Assembly: GCF_002795245.1 (NCBI RefSeq)
Contig: NZ_PGVG01000004.1
Coordinates: 186,001 to 250,000 of the forward strand
DNA: 64,000 nucleotides
Source of the DNA: Bradyrhizobium forestalis
Lineage (GTDB): Bacteria; Pseudomonadota; Alphaproteobacteria; Rhizobiales; Xanthobacteraceae
Direction: 5' to 3'
The notes below the pieces were generated by a model that made no database searches, was not told the origin of the DNA, and saw only the letters and a list, made by a program, of their open reading frames with translations. Position 1 is the first letter of the stretch. Each line of letters begins with the position of its first letter. The position numbers and the translations under genes are program-made. Shown piece after piece: positions 26,273 to 36,285 of the stretch.

Positions 26273-27295
26273 TTACGCCAGCTTCTCGCGCGCCAGCGCA
26301 GCGCCGGCGCCAAGCGCCGCCAGCTTCGCTTCAGCGATCTCCCGCCGCATCGGCGCCATGCCGCAATTGGTGGTGGCGATGATGTTGCTCTTGGGTACGA
26401 ATTTCGACACGGCGTCGATCACCTTCACGACGTCCTCGGCCGTCTCCACGGTGTCGCTGGCGACGTCGATCACGCCGGCCTGCACGATCTTGCTCTTGAG
26501 CAGCGCCAGCAGGTCGAGCGGGACCTTCGAATTGCGGCACTCGATCGCGACCTGCTGGATCGGGCTCGCATCGATCGCCGGGAAGATCTGCTCGTACTGC
26601 CGCCATTGCGCGCCGAGCGTCTCCTTCCAGTCGGTGTTCGCCTTGATGCCGTAGCCGTAGCAGATATGCACGGCGGTGGCGCAGGTGAGGCCTTGCGCGG
26701 CGCGTTCCAGCGCCTTGATGCCCCAGTCATTGACCTCGTCCATGTAGACGTTGAACGCGGGCTCGTCGAACTGCACGAGATCGACGCCGTCGGCCTGGAG
26801 CGCCTTGGCCTCTTCGTTCAGGAGCTCGGCGAAAGCGAATGCCATCTTGACGCGGTCGCCATAGTAACGATCGGCAATGGTGTCGATGATGGTCATTGGG
26901 CCGGGCAGGGTGAATTTCAGCTTCTTCTTCGTGTGCGTGCGTGCGACGCGCGCCTCGTCGGCATGGACGCGGCCTTTGAGCCGGAGCGGCGCGACCACCT
27001 GCGGCACCATTGCCTTGTAGCGGTCCTTGCGGATGCCCATCTCGACCTTGTGGGCGAAATCGATGCCCTCGACCTTCTCCAGGAAGCCGTGGACGAAATG
27101 CTGCCGGGCCTGCTCGCCCTCGGTGACGATGTCGACGCCGGCGTCCTCCTGGATCTTCAGCCAGATCAAGGTCGCATCGCGCTTGGCGCGAGCAAGCTCG
27201 GCGCCTTGCGACTTCCAGGGCGCCCAGAGCATGTTGGGCTCAGCGAGCCATTCCGGTTTCGGCAAGGAGCCGGCGATCGTGGTTGGAAACAGCAT
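26273..27295 (-). CDS. Cobalamin-independent methionine synthase-type protein (MetE core)
   Basis: A 340-residue protein covering only the catalytic C-terminal barrel of MetE (full MetE is about 750 residues). It has MLFPTTIAGSLPKPEWL, GEQARQHFVHGFLEKVEG, KFTLPGPMTIIDTIAD, LVQFDEPAF, AVHICYGYG (zinc-ligand His and Cys) and IIATTNCGMAPMRR (zinc-ligand Cys). All zinc ligands appear to be present. Short MetE-core proteins use methylcobalamin or small methyl donors rather than folate in archaea; the bacterial ones are mostly uncharacterised. The ATG at 27295 has GGGAGG six bases upstream. A MetE housekeeping role is not certain. Confidence 0.85.
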   Translation of the reverse strand: MLFPTTIAGSLPKPEWLAEPNMLWAPWKSQGAELARAKRDATLIWLKIQEDAGVDIVTEGEQARQHFVHGFLEKVEGIDFAHKVEMGIRKDRYKAMVPQVVAPLRLKGRVHADEARVARTHTKKKLKFTLPGPMTIIDTIADRYYGDRVKMAFAFAELLNEEAKALQADGVDLVQFDEPAFNVYMDEVNDWGIKALERAAQGLTCATAVHICYGYGIKANTDWKETLGAQWRQYEQIFPAIDASPIQQVAIECRNSKVPLDLLALLKSKIVQAGVIDVASDTVETAEDVVKVIDAVSKFVPKSNIIATTNCGMAPMRREIAEAKLAALGAGAALAREKLA

Positions 27296-27405
27296 GGCGG
27301 GCCTCCCGGCAGGTTGTGTTGCGCCCCTTCCTGCCATGACTTAACGTCAAGGTACAGAACAACAAAAGTCGTCATCTGAGCTGGCGACGCCGGACAGGAA
27401 ACGCC

Positions 27406-28014
27406 ATGATCGAATTCTTCTTCGACTGTTCCAGCCCCTGGACCTATCTCGCCTTCCACAACATCCAGCCGCTCGCGAAGGAGCTCGGCGCGGAGATCGT
27501 CTGGCGGCCGATCCTGGTCGGCGGCATCTTCAACACGGTCAATCCGAGCGTCTATGCGCAGCGGGAGAAACCGGTGCCGCTGAAGGCGCGCTACATGAAG
27601 AAGGACCTTCAGGACTGGGCGCGCTCGGCCGGCCTTGCGATCAAGATGCCGCCGACGGTGTTCCCCGTGAACAGCGTCAAGGCGATGCGCGGTTGCATCT
27701 GGCTCGGCAAGGACATGGTGCCGTTCGCCACCGGCCTGTTCGAGACGTATTGGGGCGAGGACAAGGACATCTCGCAAGACGCGGTGCTCGCCGGGATCTG
27801 CAAGAAGGTCGGTATCGACGAGCAGAAATTCTTCGCCGCTATCGCAGAGCAGGGCATCAAGGACCAGCTCAAGGCCAATACGGAAGAGGTGGTCGCGCGC
27901 GGCGGCTTCGGTTCACCGACGATCTTTGTCAACAAGACCGACATGTATTTCGGCAACGACCGCCTGCCGCTGATCCGCGAGGCACTTAAGCGCAGCAAGG
28001 CGAGCGCAGCCTGA
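27406..28014 (+). CDS. 2-hydroxychromene-2-carboxylate isomerase (DsbA-fold)
   Basis: A 202-residue kappa-class GST/DsbA-fold protein. It begins MIEFFFDCSSPWTYLAFHNI with the SPW motif that binds glutathione in this family, then VWRPILVGGIFNTVN, and ends with GGFGSPTIFVN. Members isomerise hydroxychromene carboxylate in naphthalene degradation, but many in non-degraders act on unknown aromatic or fatty substrates. Its stop codon overlaps the start of the oxidoreductase gene by one base (TGATG), so the two are translationally coupled. Confidence 0.88.
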   Translation: MIEFFFDCSSPWTYLAFHNIQPLAKELGAEIVWRPILVGGIFNTVNPSVYAQREKPVPLKARYMKKDLQDWARSAGLAIKMPPTVFPVNSVKAMRGCIWLGKDMVPFATGLFETYWGEDKDISQDAVLAGICKKVGIDEQKFFAAIAEQGIKDQLKANTEEVVARGGFGSPTIFVNKTDMYFGNDRLPLIREALKRSKASAA

Positions 28015-28991
28015 TGGTGCGCGCTGTCGTCTGCCGAGAGCTGGGCGCGCCCGAGCGTTTGCTGCTGGAAGAGTTTCCGCCGCGCGCGCTGAAGCCGGGC
28101 GAGGTACGCGTCGCCATCCGCGCCGCCGGGCTGAACTTTCCCGACGTGCTGATGGCCGCGGGTGAATATCAGCTCAAGCCGGAGCTGCCGTTCACACCGG
28201 GCATGGAGGCTGCGGGCGATGTCACCGAGGTGGGCGCGGAGGCACGCGGTGTTGCCGTCGGCGACAAGGTCATCGTCAAGATGCGCCATGGCGCCTTTGC
28301 CGATGAAGCCGTCGTCACGCCATCGCAGCTCACGCCGATGCCGTCCACGTTCGACTACGCCGAAGCCGCGACCTATCTCGCCGGCCACGGCACCGCCTAT
28401 CACGCCCTGATCGACCGGGGCCGGCTCGAACCGGGCGAGGTGCTGCTGGTGCACGGCGCCGGCGGCGGCGTCGGTCTTGCTGCGGTCGAGATCGGCAAGA
28501 TGCTGGGCGCGACCGTGATCGCCACGGCCTCCAGCGACGAGAAGCTCGCGATCGCGAAGTCGCGCGGCGCCGATCATCTCGTCCGCTACGACCAGGAGCC
28601 GTTTCGCGAAGCCGTCAAGCGCATCACCGATGGCCGCGGCGCAGACGTCGTGTTCGACCCCGTCGGTGGCGAGGTCTTCGAGGACTCGATGCGCTGCATC
28701 GCCTGGGGCGCGCGGCTGCTGGTGATCGGCTTCACCGGCGGCATCGGCTCAGCCAAGACCAATCTGCTGCTGATCAAGGGCGCCAGCGTGCTTGGTGTGC
28801 GCGCCGGAGAGGCCGTGCGCAAAAATCCTGCGCTTGGCGAGGTCCGCCTGAAGGCCCTGTTGCGATGGGCGGAGGAGGGCAAGCTGCGCCCCAATGTCTC
28901 GCACCGCCTGCCGCTTAAGGACTATGCGAAGGCGATGCGGTTGTTGATCGACCGCAAGGCGATCGGGCGGGTGGCGTTGCTGATGGAGTGA
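28014..28991 (+). CDS. NADPH:quinone oxidoreductase (zinc-less MDR family)
   Basis: A 325-residue medium-chain dehydrogenase of the quinone-oxidoreductase group. It has GLNFPDVLMAAGEYQLKPELPF and TPGMEAAGDVTEVG in the catalytic domain, the Rossmann motif VHGAGGGVGLAAVEIGKMLG, and no zinc-ligand cysteines. It transfers hydride from NADPH to quinones or enones. Translation is coupled to the upstream isomerase, which suggests a shared pathway, perhaps detoxification of aromatic or enone compounds. Confidence 0.9.
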   Translation: MVRAVVCRELGAPERLLLEEFPPRALKPGEVRVAIRAAGLNFPDVLMAAGEYQLKPELPFTPGMEAAGDVTEVGAEARGVAVGDKVIVKMRHGAFADEAVVTPSQLTPMPSTFDYAEAATYLAGHGTAYHALIDRGRLEPGEVLLVHGAGGGVGLAAVEIGKMLGATVIATASSDEKLAIAKSRGADHLVRYDQEPFREAVKRITDGRGADVVFDPVGGEVFEDSMRCIAWGARLLVIGFTGGIGSAKTNLLLIKGASVLGVRAGEAVRKNPALGEVRLKALLRWAEEGKLRPNVSHRLPLKDYAKAMRLLIDRKAIGRVALLME

Positions 28992-28994
28992 GAT

Positions 28995-29091
28995 GTCATG
29001 CCCCGCGCAGGCGGGGCATCCAGTAATCACCAGCGGTCGTGACAATTGAAGCTGGTGGAATACTGGATCACCCGCCTTCGCGGGTGATGAC
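28995..29091. repeat. Palindromic element, family C
   Basis: Left half GTCATGCCCCGCGCAGGCG with GGGCATCCAGTA, right half TACTGGATCACCCGCCTTC with GCGGGTGATGAC. The halves are inverted about a ~35-bp spacer. The design parallels family A but the sequence differs. It lies between the convergent oxidoreductase and enoyl-CoA hydratase genes. Confidence 0.8.
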
Positions 29092-29111
29092 AGCCGTGCC
29101 CGCTCGTCGCG

Positions 29112-30002
<891 letters not shown>

Positions 30003-30043
30003 GGTGGTTTCCTTCCCGGTTTCTTTATCGATCTCTCTAGCAC

Positions 30044-30150
30044 GTCATTCCGGGGCGCGCGAAGCGCGAGCCCGGAATCCATCAATCGGCACCAGTAGTG
30101 CCGATGAATGGATTCCGGGCTTGCGCCAAGAGGGCGCAACCCGGAATGAC
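30044..30150. repeat. Palindromic element, family A copy 4
   Basis: Left half GTCATTCCGGGGCGCGCGA with CCCGGAATCCATC, right half GATTCCGGGCTTGCG with CCCGGAATGAC, with a GGCACCAGTAGTGCC hairpin in the spacer. It separates the amidase and crotonase genes, which run in the same direction. Confidence 0.9.
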
Positions 30151-30159
30151 GGAGTGCGG

Positions 30160-31581
30160 CTACTTCGCCGGCGGCTTCGGCCAGGGTTTCTGCGCGCCGC
30201 GTAGGCCTTCAAAAGCCTTGGCCATCCCGAGCACGCCGATATCGTCGAAGCGGCGGCCGACGATCTGCACGCCGATCGGAAAACCCTTGGCGTCGAAGCC
30301 GCCGTTGACGGACACGGCCGGATTCTCCGACATATTCCACGGCACGGTATAGGCGATGTGCTCGAACGGATTCATGGGATCGTTGATCGGCGAGGCCCAC
30401 TCCGCCGGAAAGTTCACGTTGGGCGCGGTCGGCGAGATCACATAGTCGAGCTCGCAGAACAGTTTTGACGCCGCCGCGCGGATCGCCATGGTCTGATTGA
30501 AGCCGCGGATGACATCGACGCCCGACAACTTGGCGCCGGACTCGCCCCACTTGAAGATGTAGGGCAGCACCTTGGCCTGCTCGGCCGGCGTCAGCTTGGA
30601 CAGATCGTCCCACATCCGCGCGCGCCAGAAATTGTCGAGGCCGTCGAGCATCTCGCGGGTTAGGATGCCGTCGACTTCGGTCACGACGCTGCCTGCCGAT
30701 TCGAACGCCTTGGCCGCCTTCACCGCGACCTCGCGCACCGGCTTCTCCAGCGCCAGGCCGCAGCCGGGATCGAGCATCAGGCCGATGCGCAGCTTTCGGG
30801 GGGACTTCTCCAGTCCCTTCCAGTTGAGGGGCTCGGCCGGCAGGCTCATGCCGTCGCGCCGGTCGGGCTTGGCGATCACGCTCATCATCAGCGCGCAATC
30901 ATCGACGGTGCGGGTCATGGGACCTGCGACACGACCGACATAGGTGGGATCGATCGGCACGCGGCCGAAGCTCGGCTTCAGGCCGACGAGCCCGCACCAG
31001 CCTGCGGGCAGGCGCACCGAGCCGCCGATATCGGTACCGAGATGCAAGGGACCATAGCCGGCCGCGGCGGCGGCGCCTGCGCCGGCGCTGGAGCCGCCGG
31101 GGTTCTTGCTGAGGTCCCACGGGTTGCGTGCCAGCGCATGGAAGCTTGAGAGCCCCGAGGACAGCATGCCGTAGTCGGGCATGGTGGTCTTGGCGAAGAT
31201 GACCGCGCCGGCCTCGCGCAGCCGCGCGGCGGGCGGTGCGTCCTTCTCGGCCGGCACGAGCTTGACGCTGGCCGCGCCCAGCGGCACCGGCACGCCCTTG
31301 GTCGCGATGTTGTCCTTCACCGTGACCGGCACGCCGTCGAGCGCGCCGGAGGGCTCGCCGCCGCTCCAGCGCGCGGTTGAAGCCTTTGCGGCCTCGCGCG
31401 CGCCGTCGGGGTCGAACGCATAGAGCGCTTTCAGATGCGGTTCCCACGCGGCGACATGCGCGAGCACGTCCTCCAGCACCTCGCTCGGCGAGAACTGTTT
31501 TGCGCGATAGCCTGCGATCAGATCGACCGCCGACAGATCGTGCAGCGAGGTGACCGCTTCCTCAGGGCTCTTCTTATGCAT
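30160..31581 (-). CDS. Amidase (amidase signature family)
   Basis: A 473-residue amidase signature enzyme that hydrolyses carboxamides. The Ser-cisSer-Lys triad is visible: Lys in VPVTVKDNIATKG near residue 92, the cis-Ser in NPGGSSAGAGAAAAAGYGP near 167, and the nucleophile in GTDIGGSVRLPAGWCG near 190. It is two bases after the M20 gene, so it is in one operon with the M20 and M81 hydrolases and the ABC transporter. The substrate could be an amino-acid amide or peptide amide from that system. Confidence 0.92.
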   Translation of the reverse strand: MHKKSPEEAVTSLHDLSAVDLIAGYRAKQFSPSEVLEDVLAHVAAWEPHLKALYAFDPDGAREAAKASTARWSGGEPSGALDGVPVTVKDNIATKGVPVPLGAASVKLVPAEKDAPPAARLREAGAVIFAKTTMPDYGMLSSGLSSFHALARNPWDLSKNPGGSSAGAGAAAAAGYGPLHLGTDIGGSVRLPAGWCGLVGLKPSFGRVPIDPTYVGRVAGPMTRTVDDCALMMSVIAKPDRRDGMSLPAEPLNWKGLEKSPRKLRIGLMLDPGCGLALEKPVREVAVKAAKAFESAGSVVTEVDGILTREMLDGLDNFWRARMWDDLSKLTPAEQAKVLPYIFKWGESGAKLSGVDVIRGFNQTMAIRAAASKLFCELDYVISPTAPNVNFPAEWASPINDPMNPFEHIAYTVPWNMSENPAVSVNGGFDAKGFPIGVQIVGRRFDDIGVLGMAKAFEGLRGAQKPWPKPPAK

Positions 31582-31583
31582 TG

Positions 31584-32747
31584 CTAACCTACGGGCATAC
31601 GGGTCTCGATGATCCGAGCGAACATGCTGGCGCCGATCGGAAGGATCTTGTCGTCGAGCACGAAGCCGGGATTGTGCACGGGCACCGAGCCGTCATGGCC
31701 GACCCAGAAATAGGCGCCGGGAATGGTCTGCAGCATGTCGGCAAAATCCTCGCTGCCCATCTTCGGCTGGGCGCGGGTGATTACGTTGGCGGGATCGACG
31801 ATGGTGCGCGCGACTTCCTCGACCACCTTGGACTGCTCGACCTGATTCACCAGAACACCGAACGTGTCGCGGATGTCGGCTTCGATCGTGCACTGATACG
31901 CGGCCGCAATGCCGGCGCAGATCGTGCGGATGCGTTCGGCGATCAGGGCGCGGACTTCATTGGAGAAGGTGCGGATGGTGCCGCACAGATGCGCATCGCC
32001 CGGAATGACGTTATAGGCGGAACCCGCGTGGATCTGGGTGATCGAGATGACGGCGGCCTGTAATGGATCGACGTTGCGGCTGACGATGGTCTGGATCGCC
32101 TGCGCCAGCGTCGTCGCGATGATCACCGCGTCCTTGGAGCGCTCGGGCATCGCGCCATGCGCGCCATAGCCGGTGATGCGGAGGTCGAAGAAGTCGGCGC
32201 TAGCCATGGCCGGCCCGGGCAGGATCGCGATCTCGCCGTGGTTGAGGTCGGGCGCGTTGTGCAGGCCGTAAAGCTCGTCGCACGGGAACTTCTCGAACAG
32301 GCCGTCCTTGATCATGGCACGGGCGCCGCCGAGGCCTTCCTCGGCCGGCTGGAAGATCAGGTGCACGGTACCGTCGAAATTCCGGGTCTCGGCGAGATAG
32401 CGCGCGGTGCCGAGCAGCATGGTGGTGTGGCCGTCATGGCCACAGCCGTGGAAGCGGCCCGGGATTTTCGAGCTCCATTTCAGATTGGTGTTCTCTTCCA
32501 TCGGCAGCGCGTCCATGTCGGCGCGCAGGCCGATGCGCTTGCTGCCCGAGCCCTTGCCCTTGATGACGCCGATCACGCCGGTGCCGCCGAGGCCACGATG
32601 CACCTCGATGCCCCAGCTTTTCAGCCTGTCGGCGACGATGCCGGAGGTGCGCACCTCCTCGAAGCCGATCTCGGGATGGGCGTGGAGGTCGCGCCTGATA
32701 GCGGTGAGTTCGTCGGCATAGCCGTCGATGCGGTCGATCGTGGGCAT
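31584..32747 (-). CDS. M20 aminoacylase (HipO-type amidohydrolase)
   Basis: A 387-residue dinuclear-metal hydrolase of the M20D group. RADMDALPMEENTNLKWSS gives metal ligand Asp, HGCGHDGHTTMLLGTARYL the Cys/His ligands, and FQPAEEGLGGARAMI the catalytic Glu pair. Such enzymes remove acyl groups from N-acyl amino acids (hippurate, N-acetyl and indole conjugates). It is the second gene of the three-hydrolase block, 13 bp after the M81 gene. Confidence 0.92.
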   Translation of the reverse strand: MPTIDRIDGYADELTAIRRDLHAHPEIGFEEVRTSGIVADRLKSWGIEVHRGLGGTGVIGVIKGKGSGSKRIGLRADMDALPMEENTNLKWSSKIPGRFHGCGHDGHTTMLLGTARYLAETRNFDGTVHLIFQPAEEGLGGARAMIKDGLFEKFPCDELYGLHNAPDLNHGEIAILPGPAMASADFFDLRITGYGAHGAMPERSKDAVIIATTLAQAIQTIVSRNVDPLQAAVISITQIHAGSAYNVIPGDAHLCGTIRTFSNEVRALIAERIRTICAGIAAAYQCTIEADIRDTFGVLVNQVEQSKVVEEVARTIVDPANVITRAQPKMGSEDFADMLQTIPGAYFWVGHDGSVPVHNPGFVLDDKILPIGASMFARIIETRMPVG

Positions 32748-32760
32748 GTGTCCTGTCCGG

Positions 32761-34266
32761 TTAGCGTGAAGAAGGATCGAAAGCGGGGCCGTTCGGCTTG
32801 ATGCGGATGCCGGGCCGCAGGCGCGTCCAGGGCAGGGAAGCGGTGTCGGCCGGCATTGCGCCGGGGGCGGCGCAGATCATCAACTGTTCCGCGATCGGCT
32901 CGAAATCGGCGCGGAAGTGCACCGAGCTCTTGTTGACCAGAATCTTTTGCGCGGTCGGCTCGATGCCGACATAGCGATACATCGCCTGGTCGGCGAGCTG
33001 GGCCTTGTGTGAAGAGACGACGACGCGAACATCGCCGATACGAAGGCAGGCGGAGGGGCCCATCTCCATCTCGCGGCCGCCATAGTAGGGACCGGGCGCG
33101 ATGAAGCGGCCATCGGAAAGCTGTTCGACCACGAAGGTTTCGCGATAGGGCTCGTCGCCGGGGATGCCGGACTTGCCGCCGAGCGAGAGCGTCACGGCGG
33201 CGCCGACGCCGGCCGCATGCGCAGCCCTGGCCGATTCCGGATCGTAGATGGCGCCGGTTGCCGCGCTGGCCTTGTTGCGCACCAGCGCGCGCAGCATGCC
33301 CGTGGTGTCGGAATCGCCGCCGGCGCCTGGATTGTCCTGGGTGTCGGCAATGATGATCGGCTTGCTCGCGTTCTTCGAAAGTTCCATGGCGTGGCGCACG
33401 CCATCGTCGGGTGACCAGATCCTGCCGTCGAAATCGTCCTCATGGCTTTCGATCAGCTTCACGATCGCATCGGCCGCGCGATCGGCGTCGGCCTGGGTCT
33501 TGCCATAGGCGAACACGCTCGGGCCGCAATCGCGGAAATCCGCGGCCGGGAAGCCGGGCGCGAAAGACAGGGTCGGCACGGTATCGCTCTCCAGCGCCGC
33601 GAGCTTCTCGTAGATGCCCTTGGTGGGGAAGTCATTCGTACATTGCCAGCTGATCGCGATCAGGAACGGCAATTGCCGGAACGATTTTGCAAAGCGCTGC
33701 TTGGTCTTCAGCAGCAGCGCGAGATGTTTCGCGCAGGCCCGGCCGGTCTCGGCCATATCGACATGGGGATAGGTGCGGTAGGCGATCAGCGCGTCCGCAT
33801 GCTCAATCATCTCGGGGGTTACGTTGGCGTGCAGGTCGAGGCTGGCGACCAGCGGAACATCCTTGCCGATGACGCGGCGCACACGCGCCAAAATCTCGCC
33901 TTCACCATCGTCGAGATGTTCGGTGACCATCGCGCCGTGCAGGTCGAGATAAACGGCGTCAATCGGGCCCGCGGCGGCGATGCCGTCGACCATGACCTTC
34001 ACGATGCGCTCGAAGGCGTCCTTGGTGACATGCGCCGACGGGCTCGCCCCGCAAGCGATGGTCGGAATGAGTTCCCAGCCGTTCACTTCAGCGCTGTCGA
34101 CGAAACCGGCGAGGCCGACATTGATGCAGCGCATCACCCTCAAGACGTCGGCACCTCTAGTCATCGCCGGCCAGCCGCCGCCATGCTGGAAATCGGCGAA
34201 GGTCGCCTTGGTGGGAGCGAAAGTGTTGGTCTCGTGCAGGAAGCCGCCGACGGCGATACGTGTCAT
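32761..34266 (-). CDS. M81 family metallopeptidase (MlrC-like)
   Basis: A 501-residue protein of the MlrC family. It begins MTRIAVGGFLHETNTFAPTK and has LDLHGAMVTEHLDDGEGE and SLDLHANVTPEMIEHADALIAYRTYPHVDMAETG, which hold the predicted zinc-binding Asp/His residues, and IIADTQDNPGAGGDSDTTG. The namesake MlrC degrades linear microcystin, a peptide with D-amino acids; most relatives are found in peptide-utilisation operons such as this one. It is first in the hydrolase block, separated from the ATPase gene upstream by a family A element. Confidence 0.9.
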   Translation of the reverse strand: MTRIAVGGFLHETNTFAPTKATFADFQHGGGWPAMTRGADVLRVMRCINVGLAGFVDSAEVNGWELIPTIACGASPSAHVTKDAFERIVKVMVDGIAAAGPIDAVYLDLHGAMVTEHLDDGEGEILARVRRVIGKDVPLVASLDLHANVTPEMIEHADALIAYRTYPHVDMAETGRACAKHLALLLKTKQRFAKSFRQLPFLIAISWQCTNDFPTKGIYEKLAALESDTVPTLSFAPGFPAADFRDCGPSVFAYGKTQADADRAADAIVKLIESHEDDFDGRIWSPDDGVRHAMELSKNASKPIIIADTQDNPGAGGDSDTTGMLRALVRNKASAATGAIYDPESARAAHAAGVGAAVTLSLGGKSGIPGDEPYRETFVVEQLSDGRFIAPGPYYGGREMEMGPSACLRIGDVRVVVSSHKAQLADQAMYRYVGIEPTAQKILVNKSSVHFRADFEPIAEQLMICAAPGAMPADTASLPWTRLRPGIRIKPNGPAFDPSSR

Positions 34267-34385
34267 TCAGTTCAAGTCCAGCGTTGGAAAGTGCGCGACG
34301 TTAGCCTTGGCCTTGCGAGGAGAGCAAGGCGGGAAGCAATCGCGCCGCGCATAGGGTAAGATCGTTTTGGGAATGCTGCTCCGCA

Positions 34386-34488
34386 GTCATTCCGGGGCGC
34401 GCGCAGCGCGAGCCCGGAATCCATTTAGCGACAGACGCCGCGGCTGGATGGATTCCGGGCTCATCGCTTCGCGATGCCCCGGAATGAC
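34386..34488. repeat. Palindromic element, family A copy 5
   Basis: Left half GTCATTCCGGGGCGCGCG with CCCGGAATCCATT, right half GGATTCCGGGCTCATCG with GCCCCGGAATGAC, and a ~20-bp spacer. It lies between the ABC ATPase and M81 genes, both on the minus strand. The remaining 34267-34385 shows no gene. Confidence 0.9.
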
Positions 34489-34499
34489 GATGGTGAGAG

Positions 34500-36149
34500 T
34501 TAGGCCGTGGCCCCCACGCCCTCCGCCACCGGCCGGAAGTTCGCAAAGTCCCAGTTGCGGCCGGGGGCGGCGTCGAGGAGCGCCTTGGTGTAGGCCTCCT
34601 TCGGATGCGTCAGCACTTCGGCGGCGGGGCCCTGTTCGACCACGCGGCCGTGCTGCATCACCACGACCTCGTCGCAGATTTGCGCCGCGACGCGCAAATC
34701 ATGGGTGATGAACAGGATGGCGATGCCGAGCCGCTTCTGGATCTCGTCGAGCAGCTCCAGCACCTGCGCCTGCACCGAGACGTCGAGGGCGGAGACCGCT
34801 TCGTCCGCGACCAGCACGTCGGGATCGAGCGCGAGCGCACGCGCGATCGCGATGCGCTGGCGCTGGCCGCCGGAGAACTGGTGCGGATAGCGCGACACCG
34901 CATCGGCCGGCAGGCCGACCAGCTCGAGCAGCTCGCGCGCGCGCTTCATTGCCTCAGCGTGCGCCACGCCGTAATTGATCGGGCCTTCCGCGATGCTCTC
35001 GCCGACGGTGACGCGCGGGTTGAGCGAGCGGTAGGGATCCTGGAACACGATCTGGATCTTCTGCCGGTGCGGCTGCAGCAGGCGGCGCGAGATGTCGGCG
35101 ATCTCACGGCCGGCGAGGCGCACGCCACCGGAGGTCGGGTCGATCAGGCGGACGATGCAGCGCGCCACCGTCGACTTGCCCGAGCCGCTTTCGCCGACGA
35201 TGCCGAGCGTGCGGCCCTTGCGCAGGGTGAGCGTGACCTTGTCCGCGGCGACGACCTCGCGGCCTTTGCCGAAGAAGGCGCGCTCCTTGTAGACCTTGCT
35301 GAGCTCGTTGGCCTCCAGCACCACGGGCTCGCGGCTCTCCTCGCGCGGTTGCCGCGGCACCAGGCTCGGCACCGAGGCGAGCAGGTTGCGCGTATACTCC
35401 ATGGTCGGGTTGCGCAGCACGGTCTCGAGCGGACCGGTCTCGACCAGGCGGCCCTGCCGCATCACCGCGACGCGATCGGCGATCTCGGCAACCACGCCCA
35501 TGTCATGGGTGATGAACAGCACGGCCGTGCCGTGATCGCGCTGGAGCTCGCGGATCAGGCTCAGGATCTGCTTCTGCGTGGTGACATCGAGCGCGGTGGT
35601 CGGCTCGTCGGCGATGAGGAGCTTCGGCTCCAGCACCAGCGCCATCGCGATCATGATGCGCTGGCGCTGGCCGCCGGAGAGGCGGTGCGGGTAGGAGGCG
35701 AAGATGCGCTCGACCTGGGGCAGGTGGACCTGCTCCATCATGTCGAGAATGCGCTTCCTGCGCGCCCTGGCATCGAGCTTGGTGTGTGCGCGCAGCACCT
35801 CGTCGATCTGGCGGCCGACCGGCACCACCGGATTGAGCGCGGTCATCGGCTCCTGGAAGATCATGGCCATCTGCGTCGCGCGGAGCTGGCGCAGGCGGCG
35901 GTCGGTCGCGGTGAGCAGCTCCTCGCCGACCAGCTTGATGCTGCCGCTGGTGGGAACCAGCGTGCCTTTCGGCAAGAGGCCCATCGTGGTGAGCGAGGTC
36001 ACCGACTTGCCAGAGCCGCTTTCGCCGACGAGGCACAGCGTCTCGCGCTCGCGCACCTGGATCGAGATGCCGTCGATGATCTTCGGCCCGCCCGGCTTCT
36101 TGCCGACGGAGACGACGAGGTTGTTGATGTCGAGGACGGTGTTGGTCAT
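34500..36149 (-). CDS. Peptide ABC transporter, fused double ATPase (DppD-DppF type)
   Basis: A 549-residue protein with two complete ABC modules. Module 1 (1-270): Walker A GESGSGKSVTS, signature LSGGQRQRIMIAMAL, Walker B LLIADEPTTALD. Module 2 (about 280-530): Walker A GESGSGKSTVARC, signature FSGGQRQRIAIARAL, Walker B VLVADEAVSALD. Each is followed by the oligopeptide C-terminal extension. It powers the two permeases upstream and probably the binding protein at 41401. Fused ATPases of this type (as in GsiA) serve peptide, glutathione or opine uptake. It is separated from the permease genes by family A copy 6. Confidence 0.95.
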   Translation of the reverse strand: MTNTVLDINNLVVSVGKKPGGPKIIDGISIQVRERETLCLVGESGSGKSVTSLTTMGLLPKGTLVPTSGSIKLVGEELLTATDRRLRQLRATQMAMIFQEPMTALNPVVPVGRQIDEVLRAHTKLDARARRKRILDMMEQVHLPQVERIFASYPHRLSGGQRQRIMIAMALVLEPKLLIADEPTTALDVTTQKQILSLIRELQRDHGTAVLFITHDMGVVAEIADRVAVMRQGRLVETGPLETVLRNPTMEYTRNLLASVPSLVPRQPREESREPVVLEANELSKVYKERAFFGKGREVVAADKVTLTLRKGRTLGIVGESGSGKSTVARCIVRLIDPTSGGVRLAGREIADISRRLLQPHRQKIQIVFQDPYRSLNPRVTVGESIAEGPINYGVAHAEAMKRARELLELVGLPADAVSRYPHQFSGGQRQRIAIARALALDPDVLVADEAVSALDVSVQAQVLELLDEIQKRLGIAILFITHDLRVAAQICDEVVVMQHGRVVEQGPAAEVLTHPKEAYTKALLDAAPGRNWDFANFRPVAEGVGATA

Positions 36150-36167
36150 GCTGCAAAACTCTCGCTC

Positions 36168-36271
36168 GTCATTCCGGAGCGCGCGTTAGCGCGAGTCCGG
36201 AATCCATCGGGCGTCAGTACAAGAGGTGGAATGGATTCCGGGTTCGCGACTTCGTCGCCCCCCGGAATGAC
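36168..36271. repeat. Palindromic element, family A copy 6
   Basis: Left half GTCATTCCGGAGCGCGCG with GTCCGGAATCCATC, right half GATTCCGGGTTCGCGAC with CCCCGGAATGAC. It is the most diverged of the family A copies. It sits between the second permease gene and the ATPase gene of one transporter, so the repeat lies inside the operon. Confidence 0.85.
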
Positions 36272-36285
36272 GAAACGGAGGATAC